In this document: one piece after another, positions 1 through 12,508 of the stretch
How the letters are laid out: every line of letters begins with the position of its first letter
How positions within the stretch are numbered: position 1 is the stretch's first letter
From: Atrichornis clamosus
Lineage: Eukaryota > Chordata > Aves > Passeriformes > Menuridae
NCBI GenBank assembly: GCA_013400975.1
Contig: WBMZ01008944.1
Span: forward strand, 1-64,000
Reading direction: 5' to 3'
Length of the DNA stretch: 64,000 nucleotides
Notes under the pieces: model-generated
Databases searched by the model: none
The model's input: only the letters and a program-made list of their open reading frames with translations
What the model was told of the DNA's origin: nothing
Translations under genes and position numbers: made by a program

Positions 1-3000
1 GCAGGGGGAGTTGGTGGGAACTTGGACCCCCGGTGTAGGGGTTTGGCCCGCCGAAGTTGGGTTTGGGGTGGGGTTTTTTCCCCCCTCTTTCTCCTCCTTT
101 TCCACTTCCTACTCCTGGCCAGGTACCCTCGGGTGGGCCACAGCACCCCGGCTTACCAGCACCTCACGCGTGGTGACCACCAGCATGTTCGGCAGAGAAA
201 CACTGGGGAGAAATTGTTACATTTATTGTGGGAGGGGGCTGTGGCCCTGGTTCTCTGTGCTGGAGCCGGCAGCCCGGGGTGCTCCCATGGGCCCTCTCTG
301 CAGTCCAGGGGCTGGGGTGGGTTAAGGCCTTTTTGCACCGATTCCTCGTTAGATGTGTAACAAACTGCACCTGTGCAAATCTCCAGCTCCATACAGGTCC
401 ACCTAGACCTGCACAGCCGATTAAAGGTCCCTGGATTGCATGAAGGCTTTAGAAACGAGTGATCTCTGGTTAAAAATAAAAGTATCAGTCGTCAGCGCTT
501 GCCACCCAAGGCGAGTAAGACGCCTCACAGTGTCCATCCAGCCTGCGTGAGGCACCGGCTGTTATATCTGGCTGGCCAGGAGAGGCAGGCGCTCCTGATT
601 TGTAGTTGCTGAATCACATTAAGAGAGGTTAACACACATTAAATACTTTCCAGAATATTGGGCTTTTCAGCTAAGCAGTGAGCAGCTGCCAGAGAAGTGC
701 CATGTCATCGCAGACTGGGAGAAGAAATGTGCAAAAGCCGTGATGAAAAGAGGGGGCTATTCATACAACAGCGCCAACGCGAATATCTGCAGATCAATCC
801 CACACTGGGAGATCCCTGCTCCTGGAGACCAAGCCAACCCAGCTGGCAGCTGGCTAGGGCACCCTAACGTACATGACACCCTGGCAGCCCAGAGCAGAGC
901 TAAAGCTCAAGTATTTATGCAGCCTTCTCAGCTGGTTTTGTGACTGTATATTATTCTCTCCTGAGTTAGCTCGATTTAATTTAGGGTTGGTAACCCTGCA
1001 CAGGCTGCAGCCGCAGCTTTGACTGCAGCGTAGGCACACTCCAAGGGAAAGGTTTGGAAAGCCGTAGAGTTTGCATGCCAGTTTCAGCAAGTCATCTGAA
1101 AGTCCCAAGTCACTCCACAGCTGCTTCTGTTCCCTTGCACAGCCAAGGTAGTGCTGCCTCCTACCGCCAGCAGTCCCCCGACCCTCTGGATATGGCACAT
1201 CTTCAGCCTGGAGTGACACACGGGGGCCGGCTCCTGTCACATCTGCCCCCTCACCTTCCCCAGGGGGATGGAGAAGGATGTGTTCTGGTTGGGAGGGCTT
1301 GTGGCACCCCCTGTCTAACCAGAGTAAATGAAGAGGAAAATGAAAAAACTCAGGCCAGTTCAGATGCCAGACTTGGTACAGTATTAATGGACACATAAAC
1401 CCACCTGAAAACAGGTTTTCTGTCAGCTGGGGTAAAGCTAACCATGGCAGAAGGTTGAGCCTGGAAAGCAGGTAACATTCTCAAGAAATATACTGCTTAT
1501 GTGTGAAGGAGTGAAGGGCAGCATATTTACACTGACCTTTTCAAGCCACAGCCTGTGCCGCCTCACTTTTCTTATTTTAAGGGAGGCTGTGCAACCCACA
1601 TTGCAGCATGGCCCTGATTCTTTCCCTGAGATCCAGCTTACACAGTGATTTGCAGGGGTGCTTAAATCATCCCTGAAATGGTAGGTATGGCAGGGCAGGC
1701 TTAGGCTGCCTTTATGGACTAAATCATTAGAAGTGGACCCCCTTTACGTCAGCGCTGGAGCTGGCCCCAGGTCGTTCTGTAGAGCAAGGTGGATTGCTCA
1801 CAAACTTGTGGAAACTTGGAAGCAAAATTCTGTGGGCTAAATCCATCATCCAAACTGAGATCAATAGAAAATGTAAACAAACAGCATGAACGGCATGGAG
1901 TGAATTAAATTTCAAACAGTAATACATAATGATAGGCAGTATGTTTTGTGTTTTTAATATGTTTTAACACAAAAAATTATTTTTCTTTTATGTTTCTTGC
2001 ATGTATATTGTTATTGTGGTGTTCTTTTCTTTCCCATCATTGCCATGATACTCCTCCAATGCAGCACAGAGAACATCAAGGCTAATTGCATTGAAATTAA
2101 TGTCAATTGTTAATCTCAACTGCTTTGGTTAGCTGCCAGGTGTTCAATGTTTCCCCTTTTTTCCTCTGACCCTAGTAGCATTTTTGAAACTCCTTGTACA
2201 TGAGTCCTGACCTACAGAAGGTTAACCTTTTACCCCTAATTTTGCTTCCCCTGTGGTGTGCCTGGCCGGGCTCCTCTGCTGACTCCTCAGCATAACACTG
2301 GTTGGTCCCTGTGGCTGGAGCATCCTCTGTGCTCCATACCTCATTCATTCAAATCCTTCCCACTTGCCAGACACTGAACAGTAAACTCACTTGCTGCTTT
2401 CTTACTTAGAAGTGTCCCTTCTATCTCCAATGGGTTTCATGATCAGAACCATAACATGCAGTAAATTAACAGAGGCTGTTTAGAAGAACTTCAGGACAGT
2501 GACTAAAGAAAGTCCTTCCACACTGCCTGTTGCAACCCACGGCTTTTCTGCAGCCACCAGCAATCCCCTGTCATCCCTTGCTGTGTGACTTGTCAACATA
2601 TTTTCAGCTCCTGTAGGAATGAAGCCTGCCTCTTTATGAAAGCATGGCATTATATAAATAAAAATATGCTGTGTGCTATCTAATCCTATTCATTGTACAT
2701 ATATTTTTAATGATTCATGTAGACATTACTTGCCCTCTCATTGCGCTCTTTCCTCTGTTAACAACTTTTCATTAAGAATAAGCAAGCAACTGTGCCCAGT
2801 CAAGCAGACTTTTTAAGCAGAACTGAAGGCCTAGGAACAATATGTAATTCAAATCCCTTACATAAAGATTGCCTGTAACAGGAAAGCTGAACATCATCTT
2901 AAAAGTTGACATTTCCCACTTCTCAGACTCTCTGTCTTAAGCGTGGCATAGCAACTGCCTGAGGAAGAGTAAAGATAATTTTAATGCAACATAAAATATG

Positions 3001-6000
3001 GGGGAGGTGAGAAATACTACATTCGTAGTCAACATCCTCTATGCAAAATACCACCATAGTATCTCTTTGGTATGACCTACCTTTAAAACATGCACCCAGC
3101 AAGAAATTAATTCCCAGCAAATTCATAAGACCCTAGGTGAATACTTTTGAAGACCACGAGAGGAATTCTGGAGGTGGCCAGTGTAGAAAATGCCGTAGCA
3201 TCAGTACGGTGTGCCTCAAGAACGAGATTTTCTACATCTTACCCCACTTGTGACACTGCAGAGGTGGTGGGGCATGGGCAGAACCCGGTTTTTTGCCTGT
3301 GGATTTCGGTGGTTGCTGGGGTCAGCCTCACAGCTGCATATGTGCAGCGTGGCCCAGGATCAGACAGTGCATGTCACATCTTGCGGTTTCAGGGACAAAG
3401 TGCGGGCTGTTACATCTCACCACGTCTCTGCAGTAAATCCATGCCTGCTCATGTCCCAACAGCCCAATCCATCAGCAATTCCTTCAGAGGACAGACTGCT
3501 GGATGACTTAAGGGGAGGGCTACCAAGCACAGTCAGGCGTTTGTTGGTGTGTGATGCACTCCTACCTCTCGTTGCAAGGAAGTGCTCCCGGGCAGCTCTG
3601 GTAACTGCTCTGAGCCCTTGTATGGGCTGTGACAGGACACGTGTGCTTCTGTGGTGAGCGTTTGCACAATGCCTAGAACAAATCTCTTCCAAGGGATGGA
3701 ACAACCAAGAACCATTATTTAGTCTTGCTTCAGCACCTCATCACCATTCTGAGTAGTACCTACTTCTGCTGGGGACAGCTCCACAGGGGCAAGGGATCCT
3801 AAATCAGAGCTGGTTTTGCAGGATCAGTCCCTCAGTGCTTTAGGATGTGTTTTGTTTGTCCAGGGGTCTTTAAAGTAGTCTAATGACTATATTATAGGTT
3901 TGCTATTAAATTCAAATACTATGTTTCACTATAGACACTTATAGACTTAAGTGTAAAGAATTTTAAATGTAGTGTTTTTTCATAACTTCATCATTTGCAG
4001 CAAAGGCAAACCCACTGGATTATCCAGTCTAGCCACCTGTATACAACAGCCTATCCAGTTTCACAGTTCTTCCCCTATTGAGCTCAGTAACTTGCAGTTT
4101 GAGCAGTTGCACAGTCCATAGTTTAGTACTCTTAACATAACAAAACATACAATTGTAAACAATTTTACTCTCTAAATAACTTTACTTTCCCCCTGTATCT
4201 ATACGTCTTCAATCTGATAATGTTTCATTAAGTCAGTGCTAAGATCCACCACAATGGCTGGTGTTGCTTCAGCAGAGAGTGGAATGAGATCTGAATTGCG
4301 TTTTCCTATTTGTTTAAACCTGCTTTGAAATTCCTTAGGATGAAAGTTGTGTTTATGCCTGAACGCTAACGTGTGCCTCACCTTAACTTTGACTCAGCAG
4401 ATGTAAGTGCTCCTTGATTCTATGCCCTTACAGACCCCTTTATAGCATTATTATATGCTGTATTCGTTAGGTGGCTCTTCCCTAGTCACTACAAAAGATG
4501 CCAAAGATATGGTGAATGATTTCTCTCCTGAAAATATCATCACAGTCTATTTATGCACTGCAGCTTCTGAGATTTGATAAGACCAGAGTGTAATATGGCA
4601 TGGGTACAGATGCTGTCAAAGTTAAGTTAACACAACATATTTCATCACTCTCCCACTTAACATGCATAATACACAAATGGTTTCAAGCTATCGCTCTTTT
4701 AAAGAAGCAAAATATATGGATTTAATTTTTAATGATTTAACTTGGTAGTTAATCCAAACTATTAGTTAACAATAGCTAAAACAGAGAACTATAATGGATT
4801 TTCTGGATAATGAAAATATTTATTATTTTAATAAGTTGCATGGCTGGAAGTCTAAGTCAAGTCTTAGTCTACTGGCCACACATTGCTGTTGATTCACACA
4901 CAGGACCCCCACGGAAGTAGGTGGATGGCTGTGTCCCCAAACAAAGAAATATAAATTGCTGTTTCCGAGTATTGATGACAACATCTATCATGTCAGCTGC
5001 AGAATTGATCCATCTTAAATTATAAACCAGGGCTGAAGGAATTATGCCAATTAGAGAGACTGATTTTTTTGTCTTATTTTTATCCTTCTTATAGTTTTTT
5101 ACCCACACAAAAGGTTTTGAGACCTATTTATATTATGGAAGTCTTTTTGTCACCTGAGCCCCAAAGAAAGATTTAAAAAGAAAATGTAATTGCTGAACAG
5201 AAGTGCTGTGAGGGCTGTTCCAGGCTCAGGGGAGGCGAAGGTCAAGTTTTTAACCTGGAAACAAAAGGACTGAACCCAATGCTATGAGTGGGCTTTCCCT
5301 GGGGTGCAGGTCAAACAAAGCCCTTTTGCTGGATGGTGGCTTTCTCAGTGATGGGGAGGGCATGACCTGCTGGCAGTGAGCGTGGCAGGTACACGCCGTC
5401 CTCCAAAGCAGGGCCATCGAGGGGGCTGCAGGTTGGGGTCAGGCAGAGGGGGCGTGGGGGGCAGCAAGGAGGGCGTCCCCAATGACAGCTCCCCATTAAA
5501 CATGCCAGCCAGTCACCCCCAACAGATGTCAGGGGCCATCTCACAAAGTGGCCAAGCCATCAGTGGATGGAGACTCAAGCTGGTCACTGCTGTCGGCAGC
5601 ACACAATGCCCTTTGCACCTGAAAGAGAAAGGTTATTAATCTGTCCCTCATCTTTCCTCCAAAGATTTCTGAATTTGCGACTGGTGTCAGATTCTGTTAA
5701 GCGATTACTACCTACTTCCTTTTGTCTTACATTCCTGCCTTGTAAACGGCTTTAACAAATGCCATAATTACAATTCTCAGAGACTGCACCAGTTTAAGGT
5801 TGCATCCTTTCGGAGTATCTCTTGGAGCAGTGGCTCCCTGAAGAAAACCTCCGCATGACCGAGGTTGCTGCCTGGCAGCCTTCATTGAACAGAGACAAGC
5901 TGGAGACAAAGGCAGTGGTGCACAGCACAATCCCTGTCTGCCTCCACACCGTGCCAGAGGCTGTGCTTGCTCCACTGCCTGCTCCTCACAGCCCTGAGCA

Positions 6001-6040
6001 GCACCAGTGCCGAGAAATCTGAGAAAGATTACAATGACAT
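1..6040. other. Gene-free segment
   Basis: The first 350 bases are G/C-rich, with several G runs and a few CpGs. The remainder is ordinary AT-rich DNA. Open stretches such as 854-1396 on the minus strand resemble no known protein and have skewed, non-coding composition. I see no transposons or RNA genes. Confidence 0.6.
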
Positions 6041-6101
6041 AAATATATATATATATATATATGTATGCACACACATACGTGTGTGTGTGTGTGTATGTAT
6101 A
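6041..6101. repeat. TA/TG compound microsatellite
   Basis: A TA run (about 6042-6062) is followed by CACACACATACG, a TG run (about 6081-6094) and TATGTATAT. Alternating purine-pyrimidine sequence continues through most of the 60 bases. The CA part and the TG part are nearly self-complementary. Confidence 0.95.
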
Positions 6102-7769
6102 TTGGGGATAATGACATTTACAAACCAAACAAGGAGGAGGCAGGTGACCCTTACTGAACAATCACAGATACTTGTGTATTCTTTCTGGGGGTCTCTGGTG
6201 CTGCTGTGAGCTGGGGTTAGGTACCAGCGGCCAGGACCTGCTATGGGGCATGAGTTGGGAATGGAGTTACAGCCAGCATGACATTCCCATGCTGCATAGT
6301 TTTGGTCCCCAGGTCATCTTCTCTGTCATTTAAAACAGGCTGTCCTCTCTTGATGTCCCAGACAGGTCACCCAAACTGCGCTTGGAGGTTGCTACCTCCT
6401 CTTCTCCAAACCTAGGCAAAAGTGCTCAGCTTGGGAGGCAGGTTCCTCCCTGCTTCCTGCTCCTTACCTTTCATGGCAAAAGTTTATTAGAGCCAAGGAA
6501 ATAGTCCAGCATCATCGTCTGGCAGGTGTGGATGTGGACTTCCCAGGGTGGTTACTCCTAGAAAGAGGTGTCTAGTGGTGTGGAACAAAAGATGACAGTG
6601 GTAATGATCTGCCCGGGTGACAAGGTGACTGCTCAGAAATAGCAGGCACTTAACAGGAAACCCCACAGTTTAGGGTGGGATCCTTTCACCACCGGTAATA
6701 TCTCAGGAGGTGACAAAGGACTTGCCATGGGTGCAAGCCAACCTGTCACTGCCATGACAAAATGTGCTCTCTGCCTTCCTCTAGCAGCTGCAGGTGCTGG
6801 TCAGTTCTCAGTTCCTGTTTGGATCCAGGCTGGCCCATCTGACCTTCCTTCGCTAATTTGATACCTGATGACCTGTGTGATCAGCAAAGCCCCAGCAAAT
6901 GTCTCTCAGCTGAAACCCTTGTTTTCTGGTCTACCAGGAGCACCGTGCAGGGGAATGTTTTGTTTCATGAGCAAAAAAGAGGACCTTTTGGAAAGGCAGT
7001 AAGGTGTTTAAAGTATTTCTGTATGTCTTAGTGGTTTTGTAACGTACAAAAGGTTGTGTATCAAAGTTAAAGGTCATGGACCTTAAAGAAATTCAAAGGA
7101 TTCTTTGACAAGAGGTTAGATATATTTAAAATTTATGAGTGTGCTCCCATGCAAATTGGAAAAGGAAATTAAGCTATATCTCCAGAAAAGGAAAAATAAA
7201 TCTACTTATATATGATGTAATTTAGAAAATCAATTGTAGTTTTGAATGACATCTGGACAAAAGAATAAGGTGATGCTGAGGAAGGCTTTATATTTGGGCT
7301 TAAAAAGCTACATGGGGCTATAGGGAAAAAGGTTTTGCAATATATATGTATACTCATTATGAAGAGTTTCCAGTAGAATGAAAACTGTATCTGCCTGACT
7401 TTCAGCTAAGGGAAAAAGATACAAAAAAAGAGAGAGCATGTACAGTTTTGTCAACCTCATCAGTGTTTCCTGTACCACTAGATCTGTGCTCCACACAACT
7501 GATTTGAAAACCTACACACTGATATATTTTCCTAAGTCTGGTTAGTGTTTGTGGATCTCTATTTCCTATGCTGTGCAAAATAAACTTCTAGTCAAAATAG
7601 CTGGGCTGAGAACAAAGGGGAAAATGATGAGAGATGTAAAGCAGAAGGAAACAATTTGTGTGGGTATTTCAGGGAGACACAGAAGCAACAAGAGTAATTC
7701 ACAATATTTTCCTTTAAACTAAAGGCGGAAGCTGTCTGTTTCAAGCCTGGCATGGCACAGTACGCTACA

Positions 7770-8000
7770 ATCTGTCTGCCACATTAAAAGAGTCGGTGAT
7801 CTCAGCTCAATTCCTCATGAGGAGGCACTCGCCGAGCAGTGCCGAACAATTGGGTCCCTGGGTAATAATTTTATTGGCAAGGCCAAGAAGGGAACGGCCG
7901 CGGAATTAATATTGCTGCACTGTGCTGTTCCAATTCTGAGGGCGAGAGAGGACTTTGCTTTATAATGCTGACACCGCAAATCCCTTAATGAGCACTAAAT
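7770..8000. promoter_or_regulatory. Candidate conserved non-coding element
   Basis: A repeat-free, ORF-free stretch with local CpGs (CACTCGCCGAGCAGTGCCG, GAACGGCCGCGG). It has dense motif content: a SOX-like AACAATTG near 7846, TAATAATTTTATT, and an NFI-like pair TTGGC (7874-7878) and GCCAA (7882-7886). The look is that of a vertebrate regulatory element, but conservation is not tested. Confidence 0.25.
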
Positions 8001-9804
8001 TCACTTAACAAAATTCTAACCCACTCAGATTTCTGATGTAGCTTAGCATGTCGGCTTTACCTTGGAGTCTTCCATGTTTTGCTGGTCTATGCCATCAATG
8101 TGAGCATCCATAATGCCCATATTCCTTTTTTATTCTCTCTACCTGTTTATTCCTTAAGTATATTTACCCTTTTATTAACAGTTTCCACTTGATGAAGACT
8201 TGTTCAAGTATAAGCTCAACAGGAAGCATTTCCCTTTATACTATAATAACTCTATATTGTTGCCTAGAGGATGACAGAAAGTAACATAAGATTCATAAAA
8301 ATATAACTGTCTGAGCCAAGTAGATAGAATTATGGTAAGCATTAACTAAAGTGTATTTCTCTGTCCTATAGGGTGAAATCAGAACATCTTAATGTTTCTT
8401 TCTTGGGTCACATAATTCTGCAAAAGTACACCAAGAGAAATGCCAGACTGTTTCTGCTTGATTGTTACGTTCTGTACCAGCCTTTCAAACAGTTTTGCAA
8501 ATAAAATTACTTTATTTCATTACGTGTCATTTTACATTTTGCCCATGCATCACCCCACTGAGACCATTTGGTTTAAGACGCTTCTTTTTAAGCTATAAGC
8601 AACTGGAATTTTAAACTCATTTAATCTGTAATTCAGGATGCTTCTAGTATCCCCTTTTCAAGTTTAACCATTAAATGATTACAGCCTTAGAAAAAGAAAA
8701 ATGCATGTCTTATCTTTATTAATTTTTTTATCCAAGTAATAACAAAAAATTTCAAGCCTCTAAAAGGCACACTGCTTGAGAAATTTTAACCCTATTGGAA
8801 CCATCATGGTGGTTTCTGAACACGACTTTTTTTGTTTGTTTTCTTTAAATTGGATGAGGGAAGTGTGGGCATGTTAAATTTCCCTTCCAAGCCAAGGGGG
8901 GTGAAATAGCCCATACATCTCTCACTCTCCTACAGCGGGGAGGGTGCTGAGCTGCGTCCTCCAGATCACCATGCTCCTTCCTCCTGAAAGAGGGGGTCAG
9001 CGTTTTGGAACTGAAATCCAGTAAAGCCATATGTTCTGTGTCAGCAGCTAGACCAGCTCCATTAGCATCAGCAATAAGCTTTTCGATAATGTCTTACCGT
9101 GCTGCAGAAGAGCTACCCGTGTAGAGCAGCTGTCTCCTGCAAAGAGGAAGCAAAATTATAGGAGCAGCAGGATAAACACTGCAGGCAAAGTCGTGAAGGT
9201 GATATTTGTTAGCAGTTGCAGGTTGAGAAAGAAACCTCGCACCTGAGTGACTGAAAGAATAAAGGATGAGATAGTCTATTATAGTATTTTGATTATTTCA
9301 TTTCAATATTTAGTCAAATTAGCAAGTCTTAAATAAGATGGAACCAGGTAGAGCTGTGTTGAGGACACAGGTCGGAATTGAAAAGTCTAGGCCATTTTTC
9401 ACATCTCTAGACTTGAGGATTCTGACGTTTTCCTTGTTCTGGTTGCCTGGTAATAATTTAATACTTTTATTTCTGTATTTACCTTATTTCTTAAAAAGCC
9501 AAGAGGTGGAGGTATGTTGACAGACTGGAAAACGAAGCTATTATTAATTAAAATTATTTTAAGTCTAAGATTAAAATAGTGCTCCTGCATATAAATTTGC
9601 TTCAATGAGCTGGACCCACTCTAATGTTAAATCACTGCAGAAATTAGGAAATGTATCAAACATATAGTAACTGGGGACTAGATGGTGCCACTGTAAGATG
9701 GTGCAGATCCTGTTTTCCCCATATTCTTCCTATGTGCACATGCAGCTTAGATGCCACTAGGTAAGTGGGCATTTCTGGTATAAATTCATTTTTTTCTCTT
9801 AAAA

Positions 9805-9876
9805 GGGTCTAGTCCAAAGCCCATGAAAATCAGTGAAAATTTCTGAACTAGCTTGAGTGCAAGTTGGACCAGACCC
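9805..9876. mobile_element. Short palindromic ancient repeat
   Basis: The terminal inverted repeats GGGTCTAGTCCAA (9805-9817) and TTGGACCAGACCC (9864-9876) match at 12 of 13 positions, with about 46 bases between them. The inner AAAGCCCATGAAAATCAGTG looks like a decayed version of the amniote palindromic repeat with the core CCCATTGAAGTCAATGG. The family assignment is from memory. Confidence 0.55.
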
Positions 9877-12440
9877 AGAAAGAAAGAGAGCATGGAAATT
9901 TGGGAGGCAGCGGTTATCTCTGTTGCTTGCTGGTAGAGATGGAAGGCAAACCTTGCAAAGTATCATGCAGCCTGCTGTTCATTATGTCTAACTAAAACAT
10001 GCATTCACTATCAGAGACCCTGTGAACAAATCTAGTTCCATCTGAAAAATCAAGCAAGGAGCAAAAAAGCTGCTATGGAAGACAGCAAGTTATTAATGAA
10101 GCTTTGCTCGTTTATATCTCTACTCTGTCATCACAGTGACTGGTGGCAGTCTTGTATTTCCAAGTATTCAAATTAAATTGTAGTAGTGACCACTATCAAC
10201 CCAGCTTACAAAAAGCCATGCTCTTCCGTCTGCTTGGTGACCTGGAGCAGGAAGAACCATGGCAATCTCTGCAACAACAGGCAGAGCCCCTTGGTGGAGT
10301 GCAACAGCCAAGGAGGGAGGTTCCCACTGAGGCTTTTTATATATCACACTGCAGCAGCAGTCCAAAACACACATCCCTCTCCAGAGGCAGAGTGGGTGCT
10401 ATGCCTGGCCTATGCTCTGCTGAGACAGAGGTCAGCAGAAGGACCATTATGGCTGATACTGGGGCCACGGTCTGCTGATTTACAAAACAGTCTGTTGTGA
10501 CTTACATCAGCTGTGCATAATCCCCAAGTGACCAGCCAGCTCTTTGGAAGAAGACTACTCCATCCTGTCCTCTTGCTTATAATAAAACACTGTCTGCACT
10601 GAGGTGAGGTGACTTTTCCTCTTCCCTCTCCTGTAAATGAACCTTACACTCTGAGGTGGAGCTTGTCTGTGGGAGAGGAAATAGGAGGGCAGGAGGGAAT
10701 CTGAGCAGTAGGATCCTGGATCTTACTCCTGCACACCCAGCAGTTCAGATACAGAAATTCAGAGTCAAGGTGCAGTCTGCCAGACTTGGTAGAGGTAGGG
10801 CTACAGAGACCTGAGGCTCACAGGGCTTCTGCAGTGTCAGCTTCTCAAAGAGCAAATGGAGAAGAGAAAGCTATCCTTGTTCCTGGTGTGACATCCCTCG
10901 TGACTACCTTTTTCAGCAGAAGTGATCTGCATTCCCGCATGGTCTGCAGGGCAAGCTATAAAATAAGCTGGAAAAAATCCGAACAGGATGGCAGAGCAGC
11001 AGAAAACACTGACAAATGTACCGCAGCCGAGCTGTTGGCAAGAAGTTCACTTGCTGTTGCAGGATTGCCTTCTTCTCCAGCACCACACACAGAGGCCCAG
11101 GCAAGATTAAAAAAAACCAGGGAAAACGTTACATCCTGACAATGCTGTTAAAATGAAGGAGTTAATATTGAGTAACACAGAGACTGACTTTTGATTCATG
11201 CAGGAGCACACATGAAGTAGTTCAACTGAGTTACACCAGAATATTCCTGCACTTCTTGTACAGACAAGAGCTGAAGAAGTCCTCACAGAAATGTGTGTAG
11301 ACATTACAGATATGTAGATCTAGTTTTATGTGTAACCATTATACTGGTGTTGTGACTAGAGGGGCAGCCTGTTCTGCCCTGAGTCGTTCTGTCTCACCTA
11401 CCTGTAGAGCAGGCACAGCATGCTGTCCATGATGGAGAGGTGGGAGAAAGCAGGGTAATCCTTACATTTGTGACCACAAAGTCACGATGCAAGGCAAGGA
11501 CCAAAGACTTTGCAGCTCCCCTCCTTCCTTTTGGGGAGGACAGCTGGGACAAGGGACTTGATGGCATCTCTAACAGCCTCAGGGGACAGGCTATCATGTT
11601 GTAAGGGAAGTATATCCCCCAAACCATTTATTTGTATGACTGCAGAGGGAGAAGAGGATTTGCCCCAAATGCCTTCTTATTTATGTTCTCTTCTATCTGT
11701 TTTATTATGCCTAATTTGTCATCCTTAGAGGATGTCTCTTATCATGTGCAAATTCTTTTTAAATTATTATACTGACACAGAAATAATAGATGCCTGATTT
11801 ACATTGTAATCTTCAGTAAGAGGGATGTTTGTATTTTTGAAAGTGTTATGATTTTAGTTGCTTCTCAGTGGGCTTTTTTTGGCTCATGTTATTGTATTGC
11901 AACATACAGAAATTAAGGGGAGTTCAAGCATTCATTGGAGACACCTCATGATGAGATCCCAAAATCCTAGTCCCCAAATCCTAGCCCCTGCCTAGGACAC
12001 TGCAGTCATCAGCACAGACAGCAAGCCATTAAAAAGCTCTTAAGTAAATAATGAGTGCAATGATGATATAGTGGGGAAAGGAGTAAAATTTCAATGCACT
12101 AGGATTAATAGTGATAGGCTCTATTTTCTAAACAAAGATTACTACCCATTCTCTGGAGCACTCATACACTTAATACTCAACTGCAACATTAAAGCTGAGA
12201 TAAGGAGTCAGATAATACTCACAGCAGGAAGCTCTATACAACGCAGCATTTACAGACAAGCCCCCACCATATTGTTTAAACCCCGGGCTTTGGCACTATT
12301 GTGTTTAAGCCAAGAAAGCAAATCAGGCCACCCCCACCACCTAAGCAAACCTCAGCCGACTTCACACCGCAGAGCTCTGGCCCTGAGAAAGTTATCACCT
12401 CTCCTGGAACAAACCCAGCTAATGGCTGCTCAGAAAAGCA

Positions 12441-12442
<2 letters not shown>

Positions 12443-12476
<34 letters not shown>

Positions 12477-12508
12477 CCAAAGTTTTTTTTTTTTATTTTT
12501 TTTTTTTT
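12443..12508. repeat. Long T tracts (T34, T12, T13)
   Basis: Thirty-four T (12443-12476), then CCAAAG, then T12 (12483-12494), A and T13 (12496-12508). On the minus strand this is a long A-rich tract. No retrocopy body or target site duplication could be recognised beside it. Confidence 0.95.

Larger units (their letters stand above)
6102..12442. other. Gene-free segment
   Basis: Single-copy-looking DNA. It contains the candidate regulatory stretch at 7770-8000 and the palindromic repeat at 9805-9876. Short overlapping ORFs at 10143-11139 look random and are unlike any family I know. Confidence 0.6.

Noticed and set aside
854..1396. 180-codon open frame on the minus strand
   Set aside because: No recognisable domain, and a plus-strand open frame overlaps much of it. 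Most likely chance in moderately GC-rich DNA.
3751..3775. Fragment like the inside of the 29.3 kb palindromic repeat (GAGTAGTACCTACTTCTGC)
   Set aside because: Too short, and no inverted partner arm is found nearby.
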